Assembly: GCA_964393335.1 (NCBI GenBank)
Contig: CAYMTN010000063.1
Span: 1-23,386 of the forward strand
DNA from: CAYMTN01 sp964393335
Lineage (GTDB): Bacteria > Chloroflexota > Anaerolineae > Aggregatilineales > Aggregatilineaceae
Length of the DNA: 23,386 nt
Direction: 5' to 3'
The first letter of the stretch is position 1, and every line of letters begins with the position of its first letter. Made by a program: the position numbers and the translations under genes. Below the pieces are notes generated by a model. The model worked only from the letters and a program-made list of their open reading frames with translations, searched no databases and was not told the DNA's origin. This document shows positions 14,353 through 22,321 of the stretch, piece by piece.

Positions 14353-15401
14353 CCCCACAACGGCTGAACGCAGGCATCGCCGGTGCGTCGGGTTATGCCG
14401 GCGGCGAACTGCTGCGGCTGCTGCTGGCGCACCCTGGCGTTGAGGTGACGCAGATCACGTCGGAACAGCACGCCGGGAAGTTTGCCTACCACGTGCACCC
14501 GCATCTGCGCGGGCAGACCACCTTACGGTTTATCCCGCGCGAATCGCTCGCGCCATGCGATGTGTTGTTCCTGGCGATGCCACACGGCGAAGCCCAGGCC
14601 CACATCGATCGGTACGCGGCGCTGGCCCAGCGTATCGTCGATCTGAGCGCCGACTTCCGCCTGCGCGATGCGGCCCGTTACGCGGCAGCCTACGAGCATG
14701 AGCATTCTGCTCCCGATTGGCTGCCGCGTTTTGTTTATGGCCTGCCGGAACTCAACGGCAGCCTGCTGACAAACGCCGTATATGCGAGCGGAGTCGGCTG
14801 CAACGCGACCGCGACCATTCTAGCGCTGTGGGCGTTGGTGAAAGGCTGCGTGATCGAGCCGAACCAACCGATCATCGTCGATCTGAAAGTTGGCAGCAGC
14901 GAAGCCGGTAACACACCCAGTCCGTCCAGCCACCACCCCGCGCGCAGCGGCGTGGTGCGCCCTTTCCAGCTCACCGGGCACCGCCACGAAGCCGAAGTGC
15001 GCCAGACCTTCGCCGGCTACGGGGATTTTGACGTGCGGATGGCGGTCACCAGCGTCGAAATGGTGCGTGGCGTTTCCGCCGCCGTACATGTCACGCTGCC
15101 GCAGGGTTTGCCGGAGCGCGAGCTGTGGCAGCATTACCGCGCCACGTGGGAAGGTATGCCGTTTATCCGCATCGTCCACGACAAAAACGGCCTGCACCGC
15201 CACCCCGAACCGCGCCTGCTGGCCGGGACCAATTACGCCGACGTTGGCTGGGAATACGACCCGGTCACTGGCCGGACCGTGCTGCTGTGCGCGCTCGACA
15301 ACCTGGGCAAGGGCGCAGCCGGGTCCGCTGTTCAATGCATGAATCTCATGTGCGGCTTTGAAGAAACCACCGCGCTCACCTTTGGAGGCATCTACCCATG
15401 A
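14349..15401 (+). CDS. lysY: LysW-aminoadipyl-phosphate (LysW-L-2-aminoadipate 6-phosphate) reductase
   Basis: LysY reduces the LysW-bound aminoadipyl phosphate to the semialdehyde with NADPH. The 350-residue protein is ArgC-like: an N-terminal Rossmann motif GASGYAGGE, the catalytic Cys151 in GVGCNATA (ArgC of the arginine pathway usually has GCYPT), the KVGSSEAG loop, and C-terminal DNLGKGAAGSAVQ. The ATG at 14349 overlaps the lysX stop by 4 bp and has an excellent AAGGAGGTGA Shine-Dalgarno. It may also serve LysW-linked arginine synthesis, as reported for some archaea, but nothing in the window requires this. Confidence 0.94.
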   Translation: MTPQRLNAGIAGASGYAGGELLRLLLAHPGVEVTQITSEQHAGKFAYHVHPHLRGQTTLRFIPRESLAPCDVLFLAMPHGEAQAHIDRYAALAQRIVDLSADFRLRDAARYAAAYEHEHSAPDWLPRFVYGLPELNGSLLTNAVYASGVGCNATATILALWALVKGCVIEPNQPIIVDLKVGSSEAGNTPSPSSHHPARSGVVRPFQLTGHRHEAEVRQTFAGYGDFDVRMAVTSVEMVRGVSAAVHVTLPQGLPERELWQHYRATWEGMPFIRIVHDKNGLHRHPEPRLLAGTNYADVGWEYDPVTGRTVLLCALDNLGKGAAGSAVQCMNLMCGFEETTALTFGGIYP

Positions 15402-16216
15402 TACACGTACTCAAACTCGGCGGTGGCGCCGGCATCGACCACGCGCCGGTGCTCGAAAATCTGGCCCGGCGCATCTGCCAGGGTGAGCGCTGGGTGCTCG
15501 TGCACGGAGCGAGCGCGACAGCCAACGCCCTGGCCGAACAGGCCGGGTACCCGGTCCAAACGATCACCGGGCCGGGCGGCCATACCAGCCGTTATACCGA
15601 CGCTCGCATGATCGATCTGTACTGCGCGGCAGCCGCGTCGGTCAACCAGCAGATCACGGCGCAGTTGGCCGGGCTGGGGGTTGCCGTCACGGGCCTGGCC
15701 GGTCCCAACATCATCACCGCGCAGCGCAAAACGGCGATCCGCGCCATCCGCAACGGGCGAACCGTCGTGATCCGTGACGACTATTCCGGCACGATCACCG
15801 GCATCAACACCGGGGTGCTGATTACGCTGCTGGACGCGGGCCTGATGCCAGTTATCGCGCCGGTGGCGCTGGGCGAGACATTCGAACGCCTGAACGTCGA
15901 TGGCGATCTCGTCGCGGCCACAACGGCGCGCTCCCTGGACGCTGACACGCTGATTATTCTCAGTAATGTGCCGGGCCTGCTACGCTGCATCGACGATCCA
16001 GCGTCGGTGGTCAGTGGCTTTTCGCTGCATGACCTGGATGCTTACGAATCCCTGGCACAGGGTCGCATGAAAAAGAAACTGTTGGCTGCACAGGCTGCCA
16101 ACGTCCCGCGCGTGATCCTGGCCGATGCACGCATCACCGATCCGCTCGACAACGCGCTAGCCGGCAGCGGCACGCATATTACGAACGGGGTCCGCCATGT
16201 TGAACACGCCATCTGA
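15398..16216 (+). CDS. lysZ: LysW-aminoadipate kinase
   Basis: LysZ phosphorylates the side-chain carboxylate of LysW-bound alpha-aminoadipate. The 272-residue protein belongs to the amino acid kinase family (ArgB-like): an N-terminal KLGGGAGID phosphate loop, the LVHGASATANALAE segment, GPNIITAQRK, and VDGDLVAATTARSLDADTLI with ILSNVPGLL in the nucleotide half. ATG 15398 overlaps the lysY stop by 4 bp and has GGAGG upstream. It overlaps lysJ by 20 bp. Confidence 0.94.
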   Translation: MIHVLKLGGGAGIDHAPVLENLARRICQGERWVLVHGASATANALAEQAGYPVQTITGPGGHTSRYTDARMIDLYCAAAASVNQQITAQLAGLGVAVTGLAGPNIITAQRKTAIRAIRNGRTVVIRDDYSGTITGINTGVLITLLDAGLMPVIAPVALGETFERLNVDGDLVAATTARSLDADTLIILSNVPGLLRCIDDPASVVSGFSLHDLDAYESLAQGRMKKKLLAAQAANVPRVILADARITDPLDNALAGSGTHITNGVRHVEHAI

Positions 16217-17384
16217 GTCACTGGCTGATCTGATCATGCTGGAACAGGCACATACCAGCGGCGCGTATGTCAAACGTGATCTAGAGATTGTGGGCGGCCA
16301 GGGCGCTCGCCTGTTAGACGCCGCGGGAAACTGGTATATCGACTGCGTGGGCGGCCAGGGCGCGGCCAACCTCGGCCACGCGCACCCCGCCGTGATCGCC
16401 GCGATCCAGGCGCAAGCCGCCGATCTGATCGTGTGCCCGGAGCTGTTTCACAACCCGGTGCGCGCGCGATACCAGGCGGCGCTGTGCCAGGCGGCAGACA
16501 TGCCGCGCGTCTTTTTATGCAACAGCGGCGCAGAATCTATCGAGGGCGCGATCAAGATAGCGCGGCTGGCGACCGGGCGACCTGGCATCGTCGCAGCCAT
16601 GCGCGGCTTTCATGGCCGGACGTTGGGCGCGCTGAGCGCCACCTGGAACCGCGCGTACCGTGAACCGTTTGAGCCGCTGCTGCCGGAGGTGAGGCACGTA
16701 CCGTATAACAACGTCGAACGGCTGGCTGGGGCGCTGGACCATTCCGTCGCAGCCGTGCTGGTCGAAGCCGTGCAGGGTGAGGGCGGCGTGATCCCCGCCG
16801 AAGATGGTTACTTGCGCGCCGTAGCCGACCTCTGCCGCGCGAACGGAACGCTGTTGATCATCGACGAGGTACAAACCGGATTCGGGCGCACCGGGTCGTT
16901 GTTTGCGCACCAGTACGACGGCATCCAGCCGGACCTGTTGTGCCTGGCGAAAAGTATCGCGGGAGGGGTGCCGATGGGCGCGGTCGTGATCGGTGAGCGC
17001 GTGGGCGAGCTGCCCCCGGCCTCACATGGCAGCACGTTTGGCGGCAATCCGCTGGCGTGCGCGGCGGGCTTGGCAGTGTTGGACGTGCTCGAACACACCG
17101 ACCTGATTCAATCCACGCGCGAACGCGGCGATGCCGTACTGGCACGCCTGCGCGATCACCTGTCCTCTGACGCCGTACGCGACGTGCGCGGGCGCGGCCT
17201 GATGATCGGAATCGAACTGCGCAGCAAAGTTGCGCCGGTGTTGCAGGCGCTCCAGGCGCGCGGCGTGCTGGCGCTGCCCGCTGGGGCCACCGTGCTGCGC
17301 CTGCTGCCCCCATTGGTTATTTCAGACGACGATTTATGGCAGGCAGTAACTACCATCGAGGAGACATTGACCGATGCCATTTGA
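16197..17384 (+). CDS. lysJ: LysW-gamma-L-lysine aminotransferase
   Basis: LysJ is a PLP enzyme that transaminates the LysW-bound aminoadipate semialdehyde to LysW-lysine, with glutamate as donor. The 395-residue class III aminotransferase (ArgD-like) has FLCNSGAESIEGAIKIAR, the cofactor Asp223 in IIDEVQTGFGRTG, the Schiff-base Lys252 in CLAKSIAGGVPMGA, and GSTFGGNPLACAAG. Its start lies 20 bp inside lysZ with only a weak GGGG upstream, which suggests translational coupling. Annotation as acetylornithine aminotransferase is possible from similarity alone; context decides for lysine. Confidence 0.94.
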   Translation: MLNTPSESLADLIMLEQAHTSGAYVKRDLEIVGGQGARLLDAAGNWYIDCVGGQGAANLGHAHPAVIAAIQAQAADLIVCPELFHNPVRARYQAALCQAADMPRVFLCNSGAESIEGAIKIARLATGRPGIVAAMRGFHGRTLGALSATWNRAYREPFEPLLPEVRHVPYNNVERLAGALDHSVAAVLVEAVQGEGGVIPAEDGYLRAVADLCRANGTLLIIDEVQTGFGRTGSLFAHQYDGIQPDLLCLAKSIAGGVPMGAVVIGERVGELPPASHGSTFGGNPLACAAGLAVLDVLEHTDLIQSTRERGDAVLARLRDHLSSDAVRDVRGRGLMIGIELRSKVAPVLQALQARGVLALPAGATVLRLLPPLVISDDDLWQAVTTIEETLTDAI

Positions 17385-18516
17385 TCATTATCACATCATT
17401 GACAGCACGCTGCGCGAAGGCGAGCAGTTTAGCACCGCGACCTTCACCACCGCGCAAAAGCTCGAAATCGCCGGTCTGCTCGACCAGTTTGGCATCGAGA
17501 TGATCGAAATGACCTCGCCGTGCGCGTCACCGCAAAGTGAAGCCGACATCCGTGTCGTAGTCGCCACCCGGCTGAACGCTCGCATCCTGACCCACATCCG
17601 CTGCAACAAAAATGACGCGGCGCGCGCGCTGGATACGGGCGTCGGCGGGTTGGATATCGTGATCGGCACATCGCCGCAGTTGATGGAACACAGTCACGGC
17701 AAAAACATCAGTCAGATTATCGATCTCGCCGCCGACGTGGTCGCTTACGTCCGGTCCCAAGCGCCGGATATCGTCTTGCGGTTCAGCACAGAAGACACCT
17801 TCCGCAGCCGGGAAGCCGATCTGCTGCGCGTGTATCTCGCCGTTGCAAGCCTGGGCATGGTGGACCGCTTAGGCGTGGCGGATACGGTCGGCGTGGCCCT
17901 ACCCCAGCAGGTTTACGGGATGGTTCACCAACTTGTGCGGCTGACCGGGTTGGACGTAGAGTTTCACGGGCACAACGACAGCGGGTGTGCCATCGCCAAT
18001 GCCTGCGCCGCGCTCGAAGCCGGAGCCACACACATCGACACGACCGTGCTCGGCATCGGGGAACGCAACGGGATCACGCCGCTGGGTGGTTTGATCGCGC
18101 GCCTTTATACGCTCAACCGGGCGTACGTAAACAAGTACAATCTCGGTCTGCTGGCGCATCTCGACCACCTGATCGCCGACTGGTGCGGAATCGGGATTCC
18201 GTTCAATAACTACATCACCGGTGCCAGCGCGTTTATCCACAAGGCAGGCATCCACGCCAAAGCAGTGCTGGCCGATCCGTCAACATACGAGATTTTGCAG
18301 CCGCAAGATTTCGGCCTGATGCGTGAAGTCGCCATCGGGCACCGTTTGACTGGTTGGAACGCGTTACGCGAACGCGCCATGCTCCTCGGCTTGAGCCTGG
18401 ACGAAACGACCCTGCGCGCTATCACGCTCGACGTCAAACGCCGCGCCGACGTCAAACCGCTGGGGCTGGCCGAGATCGATCACCTGCTGGCCGAAGCAGC
18501 CGCGAGGAGCATCTGA
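17374..18516 (+). CDS. hcs: Homocitrate synthase
   Basis: Condenses acetyl-CoA with 2-oxoglutarate to (R)-homocitrate, the committed first step of the alpha-aminoadipate lysine pathway and the usual target of lysine feedback. The 380-residue protein is a DRE-TIM metallolyase: DSTLREGEQF at residues 10-19, metal-binding HGHNDSG with H198 and H200, GIGERNGITPLGG, and HKAGIHAKA near 290. The length is close to Thermus homocitrate synthase and lacks the large C-terminal LeuA regulatory domain. It starts 11 bp inside lysJ with GAGGAGA upstream. NifV and isopropylmalate synthase are the alternatives; the lysT/lysU/hicd neighbours favour lysine. Confidence 0.94.
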   Translation: MPFDHYHIIDSTLREGEQFSTATFTTAQKLEIAGLLDQFGIEMIEMTSPCASPQSEADIRVVVATRLNARILTHIRCNKNDAARALDTGVGGLDIVIGTSPQLMEHSHGKNISQIIDLAADVVAYVRSQAPDIVLRFSTEDTFRSREADLLRVYLAVASLGMVDRLGVADTVGVALPQQVYGMVHQLVRLTGLDVEFHGHNDSGCAIANACAALEAGATHIDTTVLGIGERNGITPLGGLIARLYTLNRAYVNKYNLGLLAHLDHLIADWCGIGIPFNNYITGASAFIHKAGIHAKAVLADPSTYEILQPQDFGLMREVAIGHRLTGWNALRERAMLLGLSLDETTLRAITLDVKRRADVKPLGLAEIDHLLAEAAARSI

Positions 18517-19772
18517 TGGCGGGCCGAACCTTTGCCGAAAAAGCCCTGGCACGGGCCGCCGGAGTCACGGCGGCCCGCGCGGGCGACATTCTCGACATCA
18601 CGCCGGATGTCGTGTTCAGTCACGACAACTCCGCCGCGATCCGGCGTATCTTCGAGCAGACCGGCGCGCCCGGCATTCGCTACCCTGAACGCGTGACGAT
18701 CACGCTGGATCATGCCGTACCCGCGCCGACCACGCGCCACGCCCAGAACCACGCCGAGATCCGCGCGTGGGTGCAGGAACAGGGCATCGCGCATTTTTTC
18801 GACGTCGGGCGCGGCATCTGCCACCAGGTAATCAGCGAGGAGGCGCTGATTTTGCCCGGCGAAACGATCCTCGGCGCGGATAGTCACAGCACGCACTTCG
18901 GCTGGTTGGGCGCGTTTGGAACCGGCGTCGGGCGCACCGAAATGGCCGCGTTATGGGCCACCGGCGAGTTATGGGTTCGCGTGCCGGAAGCCACCCGGAT
19001 CACGCTGTCCGGCAGACCGCGCGCCGGAGTCACCAGCAAAGACGTCAGCCTGCGTATCCTGGGTGATCTGGGAGCCGATGGCGGCCTGTATCGCTCGGTG
19101 GAGTTTGCCGGGGACACGATCAGCGCCCTGTCGCTCGATCAGCGGGCGACCATTCCCAACATGATGGCCGAGTTTGGCGTCAAAAACGCCTATCTGCCGC
19201 CCGACCAGGCCGTATTTGACTACCTGGAGCCGCGCCGCACGCGCGGTTTTACGCCGCTATATCCCGATCCTGACGCGGTGTATGACGCCGAGCACTCCTT
19301 TGACGTGACCAGGCTTGAGCCACAAATCGCGCTGCCCCACCAGCCGGACCACGTCGTGCCGCTGTCGGAAGTCGCCGGCCAACCGGTGCAGCAGGCATTC
19401 CTGGGCACCTGCACGAATGGGCGGCTGGAGGATCTGCGCGCCGCTGCCGACGTGTTACGCGGCCAGACGGTGCGCTGTCGTCTGATCGTCATCCCAGCCA
19501 GCGCCCAGGTGTACCGGGCCGCCGCGCGTGAAGGCATCATCGAAACGCTGCTGGCAGCCGGTGCGGCCATCGGTACGCCGGGCTGCGGCCCGTGTATGGG
19601 CAATCACATGGGCATCCCTGCGCCGGATGAAACGACGATCAGCAGCGCCAACCGCAACTTCCGAGGGCGCATGGGCACGCCCGACGCGCCGGTTTACCTG
19701 GGCAATCCATACGTGGTCGCGGCCAGCGCCGTGCGTGGCGAAATCACCGATCCGAGGGAGTTTTTGACATGA
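18516..19772 (+). CDS. lysT: Homoaconitase large subunit
   Basis: With LysU forms the [4Fe-4S] hydro-lyase that converts homocitrate to homoisocitrate through homoaconitate. The 418-residue protein has the three cluster cysteines at C299 (GTCTNG), C357 and C360 (GCGPCMG), the substrate motif GADSHSTHFGWLGAFGTGVG, and SSANRNFRGRMG near the C-terminus. The ATG at 18516 shares one base with the hcs stop; an earlier in-frame start lies inside hcs and would add about 54 unrelated residues. Also called hacA. LeuC is the close paralogue, but gene context fits lysine. Confidence 0.93.
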   Translation: MAGRTFAEKALARAAGVTAARAGDILDITPDVVFSHDNSAAIRRIFEQTGAPGIRYPERVTITLDHAVPAPTTRHAQNHAEIRAWVQEQGIAHFFDVGRGICHQVISEEALILPGETILGADSHSTHFGWLGAFGTGVGRTEMAALWATGELWVRVPEATRITLSGRPRAGVTSKDVSLRILGDLGADGGLYRSVEFAGDTISALSLDQRATIPNMMAEFGVKNAYLPPDQAVFDYLEPRRTRGFTPLYPDPDAVYDAEHSFDVTRLEPQIALPHQPDHVVPLSEVAGQPVQQAFLGTCTNGRLEDLRAAADVLRGQTVRCRLIVIPASAQVYRAAAREGIIETLLAAGAAIGTPGCGPCMGNHMGIPAPDETTISSANRNFRGRMGTPDAPVYLGNPYVVAASAVRGEITDPREFLT

Positions 19773-20272
19773 TCACCGAACACCGCTGCTGGGTTTATGG
19801 CGACGACGTCAACACGGACGTCATTTTCCCCGGACGCTATACCTACACGCTGACCGCGCCGGACGAGATCGCCGCGCACGCGCTCGAAGACCTTGATCCC
19901 GCGTTTGCCGCTGCCGTGCAGCCAAGCGACGTGATCGTCGCAGGACGTAATTGGGGCTGCGGCAGCAGCCGCGAACAGGGCGTCACCGCACTGAAATATG
20001 CGGGGGTCGGCGTGATCATCGCAGGTTCGTTCAGCCGCATTTACTTCCGAAACTGCATCAACCAGGGCGTGCTGCCGGTGGTATGTCCCGCGCTGCATGA
20101 TGTGGTCCAGACCGGCGACCGGATCACGCTGGATCGAACTGCCGGGCGGATCAGCGCCGCCGGACATACGTTTGAGATCGCGCCGCTCTCTCCGTCCGTA
20201 CAGGCGATTCTTGACGCGGGCGGGCTGCTGCCAATGCTGCAGCGCCGCTTCACAGGGGCGAACCAATCATGA
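19769..20272 (+). CDS. lysU: Homoaconitase small subunit
   Basis: Swivel-domain partner of LysT (also called hacB). The 167-residue protein has the LeuD/HacB start DVNTDVIFPGRYTY, the active-site GRNWGCGSSREQ and FSRIYFRNCINQG. The short loop after GRY, which sets substrate specificity in this family, reads TYTLTAP; I cannot assign specificity from it alone. ATG overlaps the lysT stop by 4 bp with GAGGGAG upstream. Confidence 0.92.
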   Translation: MITEHRCWVYGDDVNTDVIFPGRYTYTLTAPDEIAAHALEDLDPAFAAAVQPSDVIVAGRNWGCGSSREQGVTALKYAGVGVIIAGSFSRIYFRNCINQGVLPVVCPALHDVVQTGDRITLDRTAGRISAAGHTFEIAPLSPSVQAILDAGGLLPMLQRRFTGANQS

Positions 20273-21240
20273 CTCACCGGATCGTCCTCATCCCCGGCGA
20301 CGGCATCGGGCAGGAAGTCGTCCCGGCGGCGCGCGCCGTGCTGGAAACGTGTGACCTGCCGCTGACCTTCCACGAGGCAGAGGCGGGCTTCGCCGTGTTT
20401 GAACGGCGCGGCGACGCCCTACCATCCGACACACTGGCGCTGTGCGAATCCGCCGACGCGATCCTGTTTGGCGCGACGAGTTCGCCTATGACCAAAGTGG
20501 CAGGTTACCGCAGCCCGATCCTGTCGCTGCGGCGGCATTTTGACCTGTTCGCGAACTTGCGTCCGGCCATTGGAGACACCATCGACCTGCTTGTAGTCCG
20601 GGAAAACACCGAAGGATTGTACAGCGGGCGCGAACGCGTCGAAGACGGCGGTGCGACGGCCATCACCGAGCGCGTGATCACGGCACGCGCGTCCGAACGG
20701 ATCGTGCGGCTGGCGTGTGAACAAGCCATGCAGCGGCGCGGCAGGCTGACGATTGTACATAAAGCTAACGTGCTCAAAGAAACGTGCGGCCTGTTCCGGC
20801 GCGTGGCGCTGGACGTGGTCACCGGGTTCCCCGGTTTGGCGGTCGACGAGCTGCTGGTGGATGCCGCCGCGCTGCGCCTGGTGCAAGACGCGGCGCGTTT
20901 CGACGTGATCGTGACGACAAACCTATTCGGTGACATCCTCAGCGACCTGGCAGCCGGGCTGACCGGCGGGCTGGGACTGGCACCATCGGCTAATGTGGGC
21001 ATGAAACGCCCCGCGTTGTTTGAGCCGGTACACGGCAGCGCGCCCGATATCGCCGGACAGGGCAGCTCCGACCCACGCGCCGCGATTCTCAGCGCCGCGC
21101 TGCTGCTCGATCACCTCGGTTACACGGGCGCAGCCGCCGCCGTGCGGCGTGTCACCTATGCTACGCGACATACTGGCCACACCACCGCTACCGTCGAAAC
21201 TATCACCGCCCAGCTACAGGAGAGCAAACGCCGTGTCTGA
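20269..21240 (+). CDS. hicd: Homoisocitrate dehydrogenase
   Basis: Oxidatively decarboxylates homoisocitrate to 2-oxoadipate. The 323-residue beta-decarboxylating dehydrogenase has IPGDGIGQEV at the N-terminus, the substrate loop SPMTKVAGYRSPILSLRR, VVRENTEGLYSG, the catalytic Lys in HKANVLKET, metal Asp residues in TTNLFGDILSDLAAG, and EPVHGSAPDIAGQ. VVRENTEGLY and the short length are usual for homoisocitrate/isocitrate-type members rather than LeuB. It overlaps lysU by 4 bp and lysK by 8 bp. Use of isocitrate as a second substrate, as in Thermus, cannot be excluded. Confidence 0.93.
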   Translation: MTHRIVLIPGDGIGQEVVPAARAVLETCDLPLTFHEAEAGFAVFERRGDALPSDTLALCESADAILFGATSSPMTKVAGYRSPILSLRRHFDLFANLRPAIGDTIDLLVVRENTEGLYSGRERVEDGGATAITERVITARASERIVRLACEQAMQRRGRLTIVHKANVLKETCGLFRRVALDVVTGFPGLAVDELLVDAAALRLVQDAARFDVIVTTNLFGDILSDLAAGLTGGLGLAPSANVGMKRPALFEPVHGSAPDIAGQGSSDPRAAILSAALLLDHLGYTGAAAAVRRVTYATRHTGHTTATVETITAQLQESKRRV

Positions 21241-22321
21241 CCTGCTGATCGAGTTGGTTCGCCGGTACAGCCCGTCGGAACAGGAAGCCGAAGCCGTGCA
21301 GTATCTTGTGGACTGGATGAACGCGCATGATCTCACCGCCCACATCGACGCCGCCGGGAACGCGGTAGGGGTGCGTGGCCCGCAGGACGCGGGCCACAGC
21401 CTGCTGCTGCTCGGCCACATCGACACGGTGCCGGGTGCCATCCCGGTGCGCGTTGAGGGTGGCCGCCTGTTTGGACGTGGCAGCGTCGATGCCAAGGGAT
21501 CGTTATGCGCATTCGCCGACGCCGCCGCCCAGGTCGAGCCGCCGCCCGGCTGGCGCGTCGTCGTGATTGGCGCGGTGGAAGAAGAAGCGCCCAGCAGCAA
21601 AGGCGCGCACTACGTCCGCGACCAGTACGCGCCGGACCTGTGCATCATCGGCGAGCCAAGCGGCGCGGACCGCATCACATTGGGGTACAAGGGGCACCTG
21701 CTGATCGATTACACGTATGCACAGCCGGTCACCCACACCTCGCGCCCCGAACCAAGCGCAGGTGCGCACGGGGTCGCGTTTTGGCAGGCATTGTTGCGGT
21801 GGGCGGACGATCAAAACAGGGAAGCCACGCGGCTGTTTGAGGAAGTCTCACCGCAGCTTCGCGCCATCAATACCGGATCGGACGGGTTTACGGACACAGT
21901 GCGCCTGACGGTTGGCTTCCGGCTGCCACCGCACCTCTCGCCGGACGACGTAACCGCCGCCGCGCGCTCGTTCGCAGAGCGAGACGCCGATCTGCGCGCC
22001 TACAGTATGGCTGCCGCGTACCAGGGTGACAAAAATAACCCGCTCGTGCGCGGCATGTTGGCGGCCATTCGCGCCGCAGACACACGACCGGGTTTTGTGT
22101 TAAAAGGCGGCACCAGTGATATGAACGTCGTCGGCGCGCGGTGGCGCTGCCCGATCGTCGCCTACGGTCCCGGTGACAGCCACCTGGACCACACGCCGGA
22201 CGAACACCTCCCGCTGGACGAGTACGCGCAGGCCGTGCGCACGCTTTCTCACCTGATCGCGCATCTGGATCAGGCAACTGCCGCCCCGGCCCGCGCGGCG
22301 GCTGAGATCAGGCTCCCGTGA
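21233..22321 (+). CDS. lysK: LysW-lysine hydrolase
   Basis: LysK releases lysine from LysW, the last pathway step. The 362-residue M20 metallopeptidase has LLGHIDTVPG (H62, D64), bridging Asp86 in GRGSVDAKG, an acidic EEE run at 116-118 followed by the SSKGA element, GEPSG, and C-terminal GGTSDMN and LDHTPDE. The start is GTG at 21233 with AGGAGA 9 nt upstream, inside the end of hicd; longer frames would run out of frame through hicd and add no family sequence. It is the last gene of the operon, and its 3' end overlaps the convergent aldehyde dehydrogenase by 14 bp with no terminator between. Confidence 0.95.
   Translation: MSDLLIELVRRYSPSEQEAEAVQYLVDWMNAHDLTAHIDAAGNAVGVRGPQDAGHSLLLLGHIDTVPGAIPVRVEGGRLFGRGSVDAKGSLCAFADAAAQVEPPPGWRVVVIGAVEEEAPSSKGAHYVRDQYAPDLCIIGEPSGADRITLGYKGHLLIDYTYAQPVTHTSRPEPSAGAHGVAFWQALLRWADDQNREATRLFEEVSPQLRAINTGSDGFTDTVRLTVGFRLPPHLSPDDVTAAARSFAERDADLRAYSMAAAYQGDKNNPLVRGMLAAIRAADTRPGFVLKGGTSDMNVVGARWRCPIVAYGPGDSHLDHTPDEHLPLDEYAQAVRTLSHLIAHLDQATAAPARAAAEIRLP

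Noticed and set aside
14349..17384. Arginine genes argC, argB and argD instead of lysY, lysZ and lysJ
   Set aside because: Similarity alone would allow these names, but lysW with a C-terminal EDWGE, lysX, lysK and the homocitrate-pathway genes in the same overlapping operon make the lysine assignment much stronger.
18516..21240. Leucine genes leuC, leuD and leuB instead of lysT, lysU and hicd
   Set aside because: They follow homocitrate synthase and precede lysK in one overlapping unit, and the dehydrogenase has VVRENTEGLY with the short homoisocitrate-type length.
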